A DNA stretch of 64,000 nucleotides from Gentiana macrophylla (Eukaryota; Streptophyta; Magnoliopsida; Gentianales; Gentianaceae), in the NCBI GenBank assembly GCA_026214975.1, contig JAOBSW010000276.1:56272-120271 (forward strand), given 5' to 3'. Positions 50,967 to 63,992 of this stretch are shown piece after piece; position 1 is the first letter of the stretch; each line of letters starts with the position of its first letter. The translations under genes and the position numbers were made by a program. The notes under the pieces were generated by a model. The model did not search any database. It saw only the letters and a list, made by a program, of their open reading frames with translations, and was not told the DNA's origin.

Positions 50967-52250
50967 TGATGGCCTATTTATAGTATACCAATTTTGATCA
51001 GCAGAGTACATAGTCAGTTGTACTATAGAATGACGAGCAATGTCGTATCTCATAAGGAGTCTAGTCAACTACCAAAGCTATCATTGTTCTTAGTTCAAAT
51101 TGTTAGAATCTATCTCGTATGTTGTTGATTGCCACAGTACTTGAATCGAGTAGTCAACTTTGATACAACTGAATTTAGCTTTGCTTCACTTCTGATTTTG
51201 TCCGCATCTCAGCTGAATTCTTTCGTGCCTATTTTTTTTGAAATAATGTTACCGTTAGCTATCTTAGCCAACGATATCGTGTATTTTCTTGTTTATAGTT
51301 GTTGGGCTTTGCCTATCAATAGTTTCTGATAATCATTATAATGGTTAAGTGAATTTTATTAATGAAATTATTTTCATTTCAATTATGTTCAAATTCTTAC
51401 ACAAGTCAATACGATCTTTGAAGATGATGACGTGTTACAATCACCAGTTTTATCACTAAAACGACAAGAACAAACATGAGTTCAAATATGTAAATGGAAT
51501 AGCCGAGATATGATCCAATCAACTACTTTATAATTCTAACTCATGTCCGGAAGTGAATGGATCTAATTTTTCAAATTTTGGCATACATTAGCGGGTGTAA
51601 TATTCTTCTGGCTAACTAGACATTGATACCGTAATGTAGCGCCCAATGTCATATTCAACAGTACGTCATTAAAGATTTAACTGACCTAACATGATATAAT
51701 CTAATTGAGACGCTTAAATTACATTGACGAACCTCACACAAGAAGCTGAATCTATACAACTCAGTCTGTTTTACATGGCGATTCTAAAACCTTGATTCTC
51801 ACTCATTCTTGCAAAGTACATATATAAAGACACCGCGTGACATACAATTATCGAGTCGCAAATTCAATAAAAGTCATTAAGCATTAGTTTAAGAACACCA
51901 ACATAGGCAATAAACTAGCAATCAACACATCAAAGCACTTCCATCGATGATCTAGAGTTTGGTTTTGAAGATCTTTATAAAACTCGACAATAAAAGGTTT
52001 AGCTACTCATTACATTACTCGGAAAACAAGAAATCAACATAAAATTAGACAAGAAATGAAGAACAACAAAGAAATCAAGGTTCCACTTATATTGAAACTG
52101 GACAAAAATAAGCTTTGAACAAGAACTATTCAACAATCAAACAATCTATCTTCGAGAATCCTCGATCTACGATGTTTCGAGCATGAAGTTATCTAAAACG
52201 GAATAAAAAAGAACTTTGAATCTTAATCTATGGCTAAGGGCGGTGAAAAG
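50967..52250 (-). mobile_element. Truncated LTR related to the 54.7-kb LTR
   Basis: Begins TGATGGCC, then TTTGATCAGCAGAGTACATA, paralleling TGATGGCC and TTTAATCGGCAGAGTACCGA at 54676. Blocks near 51500-51780 (GCCGAGATATGATCCAATCA, ACCTAACATGATATAATC) parallel the inner part of that LTR. The far end is not found, and about 51120-51340 looks like extra sequence. Confidence 0.5.
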
Positions 52251-52389
52251 TCAAAGAAAGAGACCTAGAATTAAGATGACACCCTCTCCAATCCACTCAA
52301 ATTGGTATATTGTGGAGAGGGTGCAAGTGGGCATTTCATCTCGTGCTCGGCAGACACTAAACCTAACCTTGAAACGGCGCGAGTAAAGT

Positions 52390-54575
52390 CGACGGACATT
52401 ACCTAGGCTATATACAGATCCTAACCGGCAAGTGTACCGGGTCAAATTGTAGCTCTAGTCCGGTGAGTGAGTCAGTCGTATTCTCAGGAAAACATGGTAA
52501 TTCTTTTAAGTGGGGTTAAACACCAAGAAGCTATTATTAACTCGATCTAAGTCGCAGAGTTTTACTTTTTCCTGGGTTAGATTATGTTAGTAGTTAGATT
52601 GTTAGTAAAGCATAAATATATATAGATATTTTTGAAATCTAGCCAAGAATACGCGCATCGAATTACGATCTCTTTTTAGTAGAAATAAATGAGATGATCT
52701 TTTCCTTGATGCAAGGAGGTCAATTATATATGAATCGGTGTACTCCTAAGCTAGACAACTCCTCCTCACACGAAGCGTATGAAATTGTCATATGTCAAAT
52801 GTCATCACCCAAGGTCCACAATCGCCCCATGCTAATCTTAGTTAGTCTCGAGCAGTGCAGTACAAATCTACCCCGGATAAAAGAGGTTATTCCGTTCGCC
52901 GACGGCCGATGTTATTCAAGAGGCTCCGGTTGTCAAGCGGATCGATTTAACACAAACGGTGTTGTTTCAATTAAGCTCTTGATTTTAACATTATTAAGAT
53001 CTCGAGTACAAAGTTAATAATATTTGTTTTTCTAGGACAAATCGCTTCGGTAGGAAATAGGATTCCGTTAATCGACGGCCATTTTTACCCTCCGGTTTTT
53101 CTATTTTTACTCATATCCTCGACTTCTCCGGTCAAGACATCGCCAAAGTTATATGTGGTATTCATCATGATTGATTACGTCATTCCGAATTTATTATCGT
53201 TACGTAGTGAAATAGAAAAAGATTCATTATAATTAGTTTTAATCATGATTACCAGAGTCGATCATTCATTTTACCAAAAGATTAACTAATTCAGATTCAT
53301 ATCTTGGCTAGACATATTTTTAGTTTAACATAGTGATAGATATAATATATATATATATATATATATATAAACAACAAAAGTAATAACTTGATAAAATTAC
53401 CCGTTAAGTGCAAATCAAAGCCGTATTCTCTGAAAATAACAACTTCTTCAATAACAACTTTCTCGGTAATTCTCTCGAAGCATTACAACAAGATTACTTT
53501 TATTTATAAAAACATATATACATACATGTATATGTATATACATAGAAAATAAAATAAAACGAGAAAGAGATGAAGAAGCGGGGATGAAGAAGAGGAAATG
53601 GAAGAAATGGGGAGGAGATGAGAGAAGAGATCTTGGCCAAGAGTGCCAAGATGGGGCAAAGGAAAGTGATGGGTCTTGGCTTGTATTTATAGGCAAAATA
53701 TTCGAACCGAAATCGAAACCGAATCGAACTTATTCATTTGTTTGGTAAAATGACCATAACTTGAGTTGTAGACCTCCGATTGGCGTGATTCAAAATCCGT
53801 TGGAAAGCTCGTTTGAAGATCTAAAACTTTCATCAAGGACTCTTCCCTGAAAATGCCTCTAAGTTGGGTCGAAATGCAGATCAATGACAAGATAGTTGTA
53901 AAGACACTGCGTTTTGACGCGTTTCAACATTTACGCTTGGGCACACTCTTCTATCCCTCAAAAGACATCTTTTAAGCCCAAAAGTGATGTATTTTGACTT
54001 GGCCTTGGGCTCCAAGTTTGGTGAGCAAAATTTCAAGGATATTTATTTTGGTGATCAAGAAAATATCCAAGAGAATACGCTTGGAATACGCCAAGAAAAT
54101 ATCCAGGCTTAATACGCTTGGAATACGCCAAGGATAATAAATATCCATTCGCCATTTCTTCAATCGACTAACTAACTCGCCTTATTATTCTTGATTTCAA
54201 TTTGCCTCGCAGTGAAATCTTATCTTTTACTCGAACACAAAGAAACGAATCATGAGTAAATCGACAACAAAAGTTCGTAATTCGCGTTGAATTTTCTTGA
54301 CTCTTTTTAGGTTAATATTACAGTCTTTAGCTATGATATTTTTAGATCTAACATAATAGTGAAAATAAAACGCTTATAAAATATAGTAATTTTATCAACG
54401 ATGTACCCGGTTATTAAATCGATAAAAACTTATAAAAATACATATATAAAACACGATAATTTATATAACAATTACTACTCATACATTTTGATAAAACTTA
54501 GTATTTATGACTTGATTTGATACAATAATGCTCAAAATGGTATCAATATTGGGGTAAAATGTCATAATAATGATC
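52390..54575 (-). mobile_element. LTR or solo LTR, third family member
   Basis: Carries CTAACCGGCAAGTGTACCGG at the left and a (TA)n tract at 53346-53369. The LTR-shared module ACTTGAGTTGTAGACCTCCG ... TTGGAAAGCTCG is at 53750-53880, and it ends near AATGATCA. Ends are approximate. No coding region. Confidence 0.6.
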
Positions 54576-54675
54576 ATAAATTAATCTCTCATCGCGCTCG
54601 AGCCTGGACAACCGAGGCATGCTTCGCTTGCAAAACAATGGAGCCTAGGATTCCCGTGCTTGGAGTCCGGGCTTT

Positions 54676-56258
54676 TGATGGCCAAAATAGTGACGGTTCA
54701 ACTTTAATCGGCAGAGTACCGAGTCGAATGCACTATAGTAGCAAGCAAGGTCGATCCCACGAGGAATTTATCGAATACCATAGTCGTCTTTGGATTTAGT
54801 TTAGGTTAACCAAGATGTTTCAAGTTCGATTACACTAAAACGTGATATAAACTAAAGATACTAAGGAAAAAGAGACATAGCCAAACCATGGTCCAACTGA
54901 GTACTTTCTCCCCTCTAATCGATTATCTCGGGAATGGGCTCAACCAACCTACCAACCTAATGATCGTATCGACTCATTCATGGGTGCGAACTCCTAAGCT
55001 AGTGTAAGATTCCATACAACAATCAAACACCCTTTGCCCGGTTCAACAGTCCGCCTTCAAGGATTTAACTGACCGAAACAAGATTAACGCGGTAGAGTCG
55101 CTCGATTTCACAACCGAAAGAACCTCAGTCCCTAATCAATCTAAATAACACGGTTGATTATAAGAAATGATCTTAAAAACCACTTTTCCCACAACCCTTT
55201 ACAACAAACATTTATAAAAGTGGTGTGTGTGTGTTCATGAACTAGGTGTACAGTCCAATTCAAGCATTAAGAACAAATTTTAAGACATGAATTCATCGAT
55301 ACAACAACAATTAAACACTACTCATTCCCAATTTCATCAATTAAAGGGTGCTTTCCTCAATTTTCACATGATTTAGCTATGAAATGTTAAGCTGCTCATA
55401 GTAAAACAAGGAATAACAATCAAAACGAGAATTAAAGCCATAAAACAAGAAAATGCTATCAATTACCAAAATCGCAGAAAGTTGGCTTTACATCAAGCTT
55501 CATCAACACCTATGTCAATTGGTGAGGAAGAAGGTCCAAAGTGCAAAATTAAAGATAGTTGAGCTAGAATCTAAGCTAGATTGTGCTTAATTTTAGTAAA
55601 TATGGTGTAAGAGTGAATCTAGGGAAGAAAAGGGGAAGAAATCGACCTAAAGAGTAAAAAGTGTAAGTATAAAAGTGTGAAAAATGTGTAGAAGTTTGTT
55701 AAAAGTCTGTGCAACAAGTATTTATATGCTCAAAAAATATGCAGGAAAAGTGCTTTTGGCGCGCCCCAAAGCCTTTGGCGTGCCCCAAAACTGATTGTGT
55801 GATTCTGGGAGGTCTCTGTTCCAACTTAGCGTGCCCCAGACCTGTTCTGTAACTTTCTGGACATCCTGCTTGATCTTTGGCATGCCCCAAACCTTTTGGC
55901 GTGCGTTGAACACCTCCAGGCTCCAGTTTCTTCACTTTTCTCTATTTTCTTCTATCTCCAAACATTGGTTTCATCTTTATACGCTCCATGCCTTATCTCC
56001 TGACTTACGAACGCCTAGATCCTGCATCACAACATCTAACACAAACAAAGCATAACTCCGCAAGATAACTAGGGCACGAAAGAGGGCCAAAACATCATGA
56101 AACGCCGAGGTTTTCCATCTAAATGACGGTTTACCTCATGGTGGATGTGCAATGTGATTTTGCCCTAAATATGGTCTAAAACTACCTGGAATGAACCAAA
56201 AGTGCCGTAAACGGGGGTTGAAACATGCACTGGAGCATAGTAAAGTTGACTCTTATCA
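54676..56258 (-). mobile_element. 3' LTR of a retrotransposon split by the 56.3-kb insertion
   Basis: Plus-strand ends TGATGGCC and CTCTTATCA give TG...CA. On the minus strand, bases 56275-56259 before it (CGTTAAGTGGAGGGTGG) form a polypurine tract, so this is the 3' LTR; the internal region to the right is interrupted after 27 bp by the 7.7-kb element. The 5' half lies beyond 63997, outside the window. Confidence 0.75.
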
Positions 56259-57219
56259 ACCACCCTCCACTTAACGTTTGCTCGCTGATGAGCGAAAAAT
56301 TCACCCACTAAAAATACATTTATAAAGACTCGCGAATCAGGTAAACTAACTCTAACCGGCAGAGTACTGTGTCGATTGCTAGGATAAACACAGAGTACGA
56401 GGTCGTCCCAAGAGAAATGTGGTCATGAGTACCAAAGCTTAACGTGATTCTTAGTCTAAGCGATCAAAGTTGTTGGTGGAGTGATTATAACTAATGCAAA
56501 AAGTAAAGATTATTCTAACGAGATTAACTAGGTGATTAAAAGCATAGCCGATCCATGATCCAACAAAGTTATCTCCCCACAGGAAAAACTTGATAAGGAG
56601 TGTGTTTTATCTCGATTCGGTTCATATGATATTCACGGGTATCAACTCTTTATTCTTGCGTTAAGATCTCGAACACTCTCACTTAACCCCCACACTAGTT
56701 TATTAACCCTCCCTTTGAGAGCTAACTCGCTAACATGGTTGACCGGAATAAAAAGCCGTTGAAAACCTCACAAAACATAATTTTAACGTATCACTTAGGT
56801 TGCCAATCTAACGATTAAGACTATGGTTTAGTGATTTTAAAACATGTTTCGACATCTCGTAAAAATAAGAATTTCACTTAGGCATAGTCCAGATCTGTCA
56901 CTTAGATTGTCAATCTAACAATCGTGACTATGATTAGTGATATCCATATCTCACATCTCACCACAAAATACATTTATAAGCTCGATGTAAATCGTGAACA
57001 AAGTTGTCAATTTTATTCAAAGTTATTAAAATGATCGAAACAACTTTAAAACATGATTTTATCATAAAAACGTTTAATTTAAGCACAACACAACTCCCAT
57101 CTCGCCTCCCGAGGGTCAATTTTACCCGCTTTCACATAATTCGCTATACAACTACTTTAGCTAATCATAACAACGGAAATACAAAACGAAGAAAACAAAA
57201 CTAAAAAGATAACTACAAA

Positions 57220-57276
57220 TTTATATAGATATATACGTATAGATATATATATATATATAGATATAGATATATATAG

Positions 57277-57352
<76 letters not shown>
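57220..57352. repeat. (TA)n microsatellite in the LTR
   Basis: Nearly pure TA from 57282 to 57350. The matching tract in the other LTR (62737-62801) is much shorter, so this locus changes length fast. Confidence 0.97.
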
Positions 57353-57356
<4 letters not shown>

Positions 57357-57671
57357 CTAATTGCATAAAAGTAAAAGAAAGCAATAAAACGGAAATGAAA
57401 TTATATTAAAACTATAACTAATCGGGTTATTACACCGACATAAATTACTACATATATAATTTCCCAAAACATAAAAATAAAATAGAAGAAAATGAAGGAG
57501 AAGAGGAAGAAAGGGGCAGCTGTTCTCTCTCGATCCTCTGTATATATAGGAAAATATCAAGGCCGGATCGATCCGAAATTGTGCCGGATCGATCCGAGAT
57601 CATCATCACTAATCATTATAGTAACATGCAGCACATGCAGCGGGGAAATTTTATATATAATTATATATTAA

Positions 57672-58168
57672 ACTTCTAAAATTCATATCTTGACTTGTAG
57701 GCCTCCAATAATTATGATTCAAACGTCAAAATTAAGCTCTCGGAAAATTCTTCAACTTTCATGAAGGACACTTCTTCAGAAAACGTCGCTTTGATGGGCC
57801 ATTCCCATTACGCGATTGTCGTTTCATGACATTTTCCTTAATACAAATCAATTAGCCACTTGACCACCATTTGAGTTGTAGAAGTCCGATTGACTTGATT
57901 CAAAATCCATTGGAAAGCTCGTTGAATAATCTACAACTTTCATGAAGGATTCTTCTTCAGAAAACGCCGTTTTGATGAGCCATTCAGATGTCGTGTCGTT
58001 TCGGGATTTTTACTATTACGAATCGATTAGCCACTTGGTCATAACTTGAGTTGTAGACCTCCAATTAACATGATTCAAAATGCGTTGGAAAGCTCTATCA
58101 AAGATCTACAACTTTCATTAAGGCCACCTCTTCAGAAAATGCCGTTTTAATGGGCCATTGGTTCGTCG
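57672..58168. repeat. Three-fold internal repeat of about 140 bp, spaced about 176 bp
   Basis: Units at 57672, 57852 and 58028 share TTGAGTTGTAGACCTCC, TGATTCAAAAT, TTGGAAAGCTC, CTACAACTTTCAT and CTTCAGAAAA. Copies exist in the other LTR (63130-63615) and one in the LTR at 53750-53880. Confidence 0.92.
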
Positions 58169-58892
58169 AAGATATAAATCGCAATGACACTACGAACCAC
58201 CGATCCACTTTGACCTTTTGCTCACATGGCACTCTTATATCCCCATAAACACCTCTTTTAGGGCCTCAAAACGCGTCGTTACTCGGGATTTTGGTTAACC
58301 TATAATTCCGCAATAAACCACCAAAATACCAAACGAACCGACATTTACACTCGGTTACTAAACCGTACAAAAACTAGTAAAAACACATAAAAACACGATA
58401 TTTTATAAAATAACTACTACTAACATATTTAGATGAAACATAGGAATTAATGACTCGAATCGATATAAAAATACTCGAAATGATATCGAACGGGTTGAAA
58501 AGTTATAAAATAACGGTGAATTTTTCCGTTATCACAACCCCACTTAGCTTTTGGTCGCGTCCTCTAACAAAACAAGCGATAAAATAAAATGAATGAGGAA
58601 AAATTCATGAACATGTAAAATATAAAGGCCAACCGGATGATGTAACCAATCGAATCATAACCACACGTTAACCTTAATATAAATGTATAACAGAGCACAA
58701 GCGATGTTCTTTTCAATTTCCACTATCCTCTCTTGAATAAATCAAGCAAACGCACAAATATCCACTCGAGATAATCCTAATGACTTTCCTAGGTATAGGT
58801 AGTAACAATTCCACACAACGCCCTCCTGTACTTATTAGGATAATCCCTAAAGCATATCATTCGATTTATACCTGGGATAGTGTAAGATAACT

Positions 58893-58894
<2 letters not shown>

Positions 58895-58926
<32 letters not shown>
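58895..58926. repeat. Run of 32 T
   Basis: Uninterrupted T run in the internal region of the 7.7-kb element; length is likely unreliable in the assembly. Confidence 0.98.
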
Positions 58927-59536
58927 CCATAGGTTACTAACATATCCGAACTCATTGCCAAAATCGACTATCTTTCAAGCGCCATGAGGTGAGATCGAAT
59001 ACATCAATACTTATCTAACTTTTCACTTAATTTCACATGTGTAGCATATGCCTCATTCCCAAAGCAATAGGATGTTTCGTGATAACACCCTAGCTAGACT
59101 ACAATCATCAGCAATCGGGAGCTTTTAAACCTCATAGTGATATAGGACGTTTGCGTGATAACGCCCTACCGCACTCAAATCATTGGTAGCTACAACCGAC
59201 ATATATATAGTTTATCTTATTTTGACATTCTTTCTATCACATTCAAACCTTCCGATATTCACAGTACACGTTCAAAAATCAGGTACTAAGTTACTGCTAT
59301 TATCTCTAGAATAACCACTAGGATACTGAATGGATACAGTTTAAAATTTTCGCTTCAATATCAAAGGCTTATGTGAAGGAATTCATGTTATACAAATAAA
59401 TTTAGGCTAAAATGCACTTACGGTTCACATTAGTTATACATATCCAAATTGATCATTACATCTTTAAATCCATGGAATATATACCTTATACAGATTATTT
59501 TAATCAACTAAATAATGCTCGAAAAAGAATAAAAAA

Positions 59537-61329
59537 CTAAGGGTTTAAACACTTACTGCCATTTCTATACCAACCATACTCTACCCCCCACTTACGATTT
59601 TGCATTATTCTCAGAGTGTAAATGAGATAGAGAGGAAGACTTAGCTTATAGACCAAGCGAGTAAAAATGCTATCGAATCCCGAATAAACCATGAGAAAGC
59701 ACATCCCGAATCCCTGCACTCAAAACAACCAAAACAAAGCCAACACAGACATGGTCCTCGTGCCAAAATATTGAACAGGGATATGGGAATAATGAGATAA
59801 TGGCCCATCACGTCGTAAAATTCGATAGGCAATATAATAGCTTTAGATGGAAAAATAGCCATACCGGTGTAAAGCACAAAACATCTAAGCATATACGTAT
59901 CACATATATCATAGTCAAGTAAATTATTCCTAGATTCATTTTTATTACACAGCTTTTATTAAAGCGGAATACTCACCACTATACTACAACGACTGTAAAT
60001 TTGAAACAGACTAGATCATAAAATGAAATGTGTGAAAGAGTATTGAGTCTTTTATACCCAGATCCTCAAGGATTCAATAACCTAAGTCCAAGAAATGATA
60101 CATTTGAATTTTTATCTTTTTCTCCATCGGGATTTTCGGATAACCACCTAATCATTCCTCTTAATGAAATTCAAACATTCATCCCGAGACTTGGTTGTGC
60201 TTTGTGTTCATCTTTCATACTGATTCTACATCTCATTAAAACTAGTCTCATCCAAATTATCTTTATTATTATTATCGGGCCGCCTCCGGTAGCGCTTTTG
60301 TTTAACGTCGTTGGCTCGACAAAAGTAGTATTTACAAGTTATCAACCAAAATCGTAACTTAAGAAGATCAATAGCTTAAGAAAATTAACAATGCGAGAAC
60401 CAAAGAAATTAAATTGTCTAGAAACGCACTCGCTTGGCTCTCGATGCTACCTCCTCCCAAAACCATAGAATCTTCTTTTATCGACCGTCGAACCATCTTC
60501 TTTTGAAAATTACCATAAAGATCATCCATTCGGGAGTATACAAACCGGACCGCAGTAAAATTCATCCTCACAGAAGTGGACGAATGTAGTAATCCGGGAC
60601 CAACATATCTACTATTACCAACTCTCCCAACTGGCTTTACTAAAGATGGCCAATCAATCTCTCGCCCTCTAACTCACATCTCCAAATCTTGCACTTTTTC
60701 TTTGCAAACCGAATTATCAACCTTATTCTCACCTCGAACTTTTTCGGTGATAACATTTTCATCCCTAACCACCTCTATTGCACTTGTCTCCGCCTCTTTC
60801 ACATACCTCACTAATTCAATCAATTGCCCCACCTTGTCTTGAAGATTTCTTATAGCGGAGTCAAGATTTCTTACCTTGAACTCCTCGCATATCCAACAAA
60901 CGCTTCTTCCAAGATCTGGTTCAATCGTTCTAGTTGCTCTATTTGACCTGCCGGTGAATTCTTCTTGTGGTACTGGGAAACTCGATCGTATTGACTTTGA
61001 TTCATCGGAGGTGAGTAGTAGTCCTCTTGCCATTCCGCATAATCGATCGTGGTCAACTGCTGAAGCTATCAACGGCCGAGTATGAACACCGTAATCCTCG
61101 ATAAGCACCAGGGGTTAGGACAACCCTCGTAATATTGTGGTTCATAACTTGAATAACCATAATTCGGGTCTGGTATGCATTCGAGCACCGATAATCCCAT
61201 GAACCTTGGTTATTCTCATTGTTGATATTGAGGCCGAGGCACGAATCGTTGTTGATAACATTGTTCAGTGCTCGAGGTTGGTAGAGTATTGTTGTTCAGT
61301 GAGTAGTATTGATTGAAATATTGATCCAT
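59537..61329 (-). pseudogene. Gag-like internal region of the 7.7-kb element
   Basis: From the ATG at 61329 the minus strand opens MDQYFNQYYSLNNNTLP, a Gln/Asn/Tyr-rich start I associate with Tat/Athila-clade gag. After stops it continues CIPDPNYGYSSYEPQYYEG. An open stretch at 61108-60674 contains a helical segment (LDSAIRNLQDKVGQLIELV). Nothing further left is recognised. Homology to gag is weak and inferred. Confidence 0.45.
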
Positions 61330-61378
61330 TTAAGCTCAACTGCAAGATCTCGTAAAAAAAACAACAAGAAAACAATAA

Positions 61379-61398
61379 TTTTTTTTTTTTTTTTTTTT
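61379..61398. repeat. Run of about 20 T
   Basis: Homopolymer tract near the start of the internal region. Confidence 0.95.
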
Positions 61399-61639
61399 TA
61401 ACACACGATATTTAGACCTCAAAAGTTATGGTAGCCGAAGGCCCTAATCCCCGATTTTAGCAGACTTACAAGATATCACCTCCAAGAGGCTAAGTACCAA
61501 AGTCGATTCAAACCGAGTTCAGACAATATCACTTCAAAGATCCATAGCTCTTATCAACATCTAAATAAAACAAAGAAAATAAAACCTAGGCCCAAGCCTC
61601 TCGGTTCACTTACAAGATATCACAACAATATCACACATT

Positions 61640-61772
61640 TCCCCGGCAACGGCGCCAATTTTTGATGAGAGAAAAATACACCCACTAAAATATTGGTCCC
61701 CGGCAACGGCGCCAATTTTTGATGAGAGAAAAATACACCCACTAAAATATTCGATCCCCGGCAACGGCGCCA
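61640..61772 (-). other. Three tandem primer binding sites for tRNA-Asp
   Basis: TCCCCGGCAACGGCGCCA, the 3' end of plant tRNA-Asp, occurs at 61640-61657, 61697-61714 and 61755-61772. Each is followed by ATTTTT and TGATGAG, the LTR edge. Between them lies a copy of the last 30 or so bases of the LTR (CACCCACTAAAA). Only the site at 61755 abuts the full LTR; there the match extends to TCGATCCCCGG, as in the tRNA. Confidence 0.95.
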
Positions 61773-61778
61773 ATTTTT

Positions 61779-63992
61779 TGATGAGCGAAAAAATTCACCC
61801 ACTAAAAATACATTTATAAAGACTCAAGAATCGTGGTAAACTAACTCTAACAGCTGGCAGAGTACCAGTCGATTGCTAGGATAGCTACAGGAGTATGAGG
61901 TCGCCCCAAGAGAAATGTGGTTGTGAGTACCAAAGCTTAACGTGATTCTTAGTCTAAGCGATCAAAGTTGTTGGTGGAGTGATTATAACTAATGCAAAAA
62001 GTAAAGATTATTCTAACGAGATTAACTAGGTGATTAAAAGCATAGCCGAGCCATGATCCAACAAAGTTATCTCCCCACAGAAAAACTTGATAAGGAGTGT
62101 GTTTTATCCGATTCGGGTTCATATGACATTCACGGGTGTCAACTTTTTATTCTTGCATTAAAATCGAACGACTCTCACTTAACCCCCACACTAGTTTATT
62201 AACCCTCCCTTTTGAGAGCTAACTCGCCTAGCATGGTTGACCGTAATAAAAAGCCGTTGAAAAACCTCATAGAAAACATAGTTTTAACGTGTCACTTAGG
62301 TTGCCAATCTAACGATTAAGACTATGGTTAGTGATTTTAAAACATGTTTCGCGACATCTCGTAAAAATAAGAATCTCACTTAGCATAGTCCAGATCTCGT
62401 CACTTAGATTGCCAATCTAACAATCGTGACTATGATTAGTGATATTCATATCTCACATCTCACAAGAAAATATATTTATAAGCTCGATGTAACCGTGGAA
62501 CAAAGTTGTCAATTTTATTCAAAGCTATTAAAATGATCAAAACGGGTTTTAAAACATGAGTTTATCATACTAACGCTTAATTACGCGCACACAACTCCCA
62601 TCTCGTCTCCCGAGGGTTGATTTTACCCGCTTTCACATAATTCGCTATACAACTACTTTAGCTAATCATAACAACGGAAATACAAAACTAAAGAAAACAA
62701 AACGAAAAAGATAACTACAATTTATATAGATATACGTATGATATATATATATATATATATATAGATATATATATATAGTATGATATATATATATATATAT
62801 TTATACTAATTGCATAAAAGTAAAAGAAAGCAATAAAACGGAAATGAAATTATATTAAAATTATAACTAATCGGGTTATTACACCGACATTATAACGACA
62901 TAAATTACTACATATAGCCCCCAAAACATAAAAATAAAATAGAAGAAAATGAAGGAGATAAGAGGAAGAAAGGGGCAAAGGGGGCTACTTGATGCTCGAT
63001 ATATATAGGAAATATTTTGGGCCGGATCGATCCGATTGGTGCCGGATCGATCCGAGATCATCATCACTAATCATTGCAGAATACGCAAAGACACGCAGGG
63101 AAATTTTATATATAATTATATATTAAACTTCTAAAATTCATATCTTGAGTTGTAGGCCTCAATAATTATGATTCAAACGCCAAAATTAAGCTCGGAAAAT
63201 TCTTCAACTTTCATGAAGGACACTTCTTCAGAAAACGTCGCTTTGATGGGCCATTCCCATTACGTGTCGCTTATGACATTTTCCTTAATACAAATCAATT
63301 AGCCACTTGACCACCATTTGAGTTGTAGAAGTCCGATTGACTTGATTCAAAATCCATTGGAAAGCTCGTTGAATAATCTACAACTTTCATGAAGGATTCT
63401 TCTTCAGAAAACGCCGCTTTGATGAGCCATTCGTATGTCGTGTCGTTTTTGGGATTTTTACTTATTACGAATCGACAGCCACTTGGTCATAACTTGAGTT
63501 GTAGACCTCCAATTAACATGATTCAAAATGCGTTGGAAAGCTCTATCAAAGATCTACAACTTTCATTAAGGCCACCTCTTCAGAAAATGCCATTTTAATG
63601 GGCCATTGGTTCGTCAAGATATAAATCGTTAGTGACACTCACGAACCACCGATCCACTTGACCTTTGCTCGCCAAGGCACGCTTTATATCCCTAAAACAC
63701 CTCTTTTAGGCCTCAAAACGTATGTCGTTACTCGGGATTTTGGTTAACCTATAATTTCGCAATAAACCACCAAAATACCAAACGAATCTGACACATTTAC
63801 ACAATCTAAGTTACTAAACCGGTACAAAAACTAGTAAAAACACATAAAAACACGATATTTTATAAAATAACTACTACCAACATATGTAGATGAAACATAG
63901 GAATTAATGACTCGAATCGATATAAAAATACTAAAATGATATCGTAAACGGGTTGAAAAGTTATAAAATAACGGTGAATTTTTCCGCTATCA
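61779..63992 (-). repeat. 5' LTR of the 7.7-kb element
   Basis: 2214 bp, matching 56286-58534 in long identical runs, with differences mostly at CG-containing or CAG/CTG-containing places and in the TA tract. Confidence 0.93.

Larger units (their letters stand above)
56286..58534 (-). repeat. 3' LTR of the 7.7-kb element
   Basis: 2249 bp, ends TGATGAGCG and CCGTTATCA. It has a (TA)n tract at 57220-57352 and a three-fold internal repeat at 57672-58168. Confidence 0.93.
56286..63992 (-). mobile_element. Complete non-autonomous LTR retrotransposon, 7.7 kb, 5-bp TSD
   Basis: LTRs 56286-58534 and 61779-63992 flank 3.2 kb. CTCGC on both sides (56281-56285, 63993-63997) is a perfect target duplication. 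On the minus strand the order is 5' LTR (right), primer site complementary to tRNA-Asp, internal region, purine tract CTAAGTGGGGTTG at about 58535-58548, 3' LTR (left). No reverse transcriptase or integrase motif is visible, so it depends on a partner, like a LARD. The tRNA-Asp primer is used by Athila/Tat-clade Gypsy elements, so that clade is the likely partner (inference). Confidence 0.93.

Noticed and set aside
49098..51068. Thr/His/Pro-rich proteins on the minus strand (49098-49454, 50730-51068)
   Set aside because: They are translations of a G-rich minisatellite, with no domain and no splice or promoter context.
52694..53017. 107-residue plus-strand open frame
   Set aside because: Falls wholly inside an LTR on the other strand, with no domain.
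60028..60357. 109-residue plus-strand open frame
   Set aside because: Antisense to the internal region of the 7.7-kb retroelement; hydrophobic tail is from AT-rich DNA and nothing supports expression.
61640..61772. tRNA-Asp gene or CRISPR-like array
   Set aside because: Only the last 18-22 bases of the tRNA are present, in the antisense sense expected of a primer site, next to LTR ends. Three units with LTR-derived spacers are not a CRISPR.
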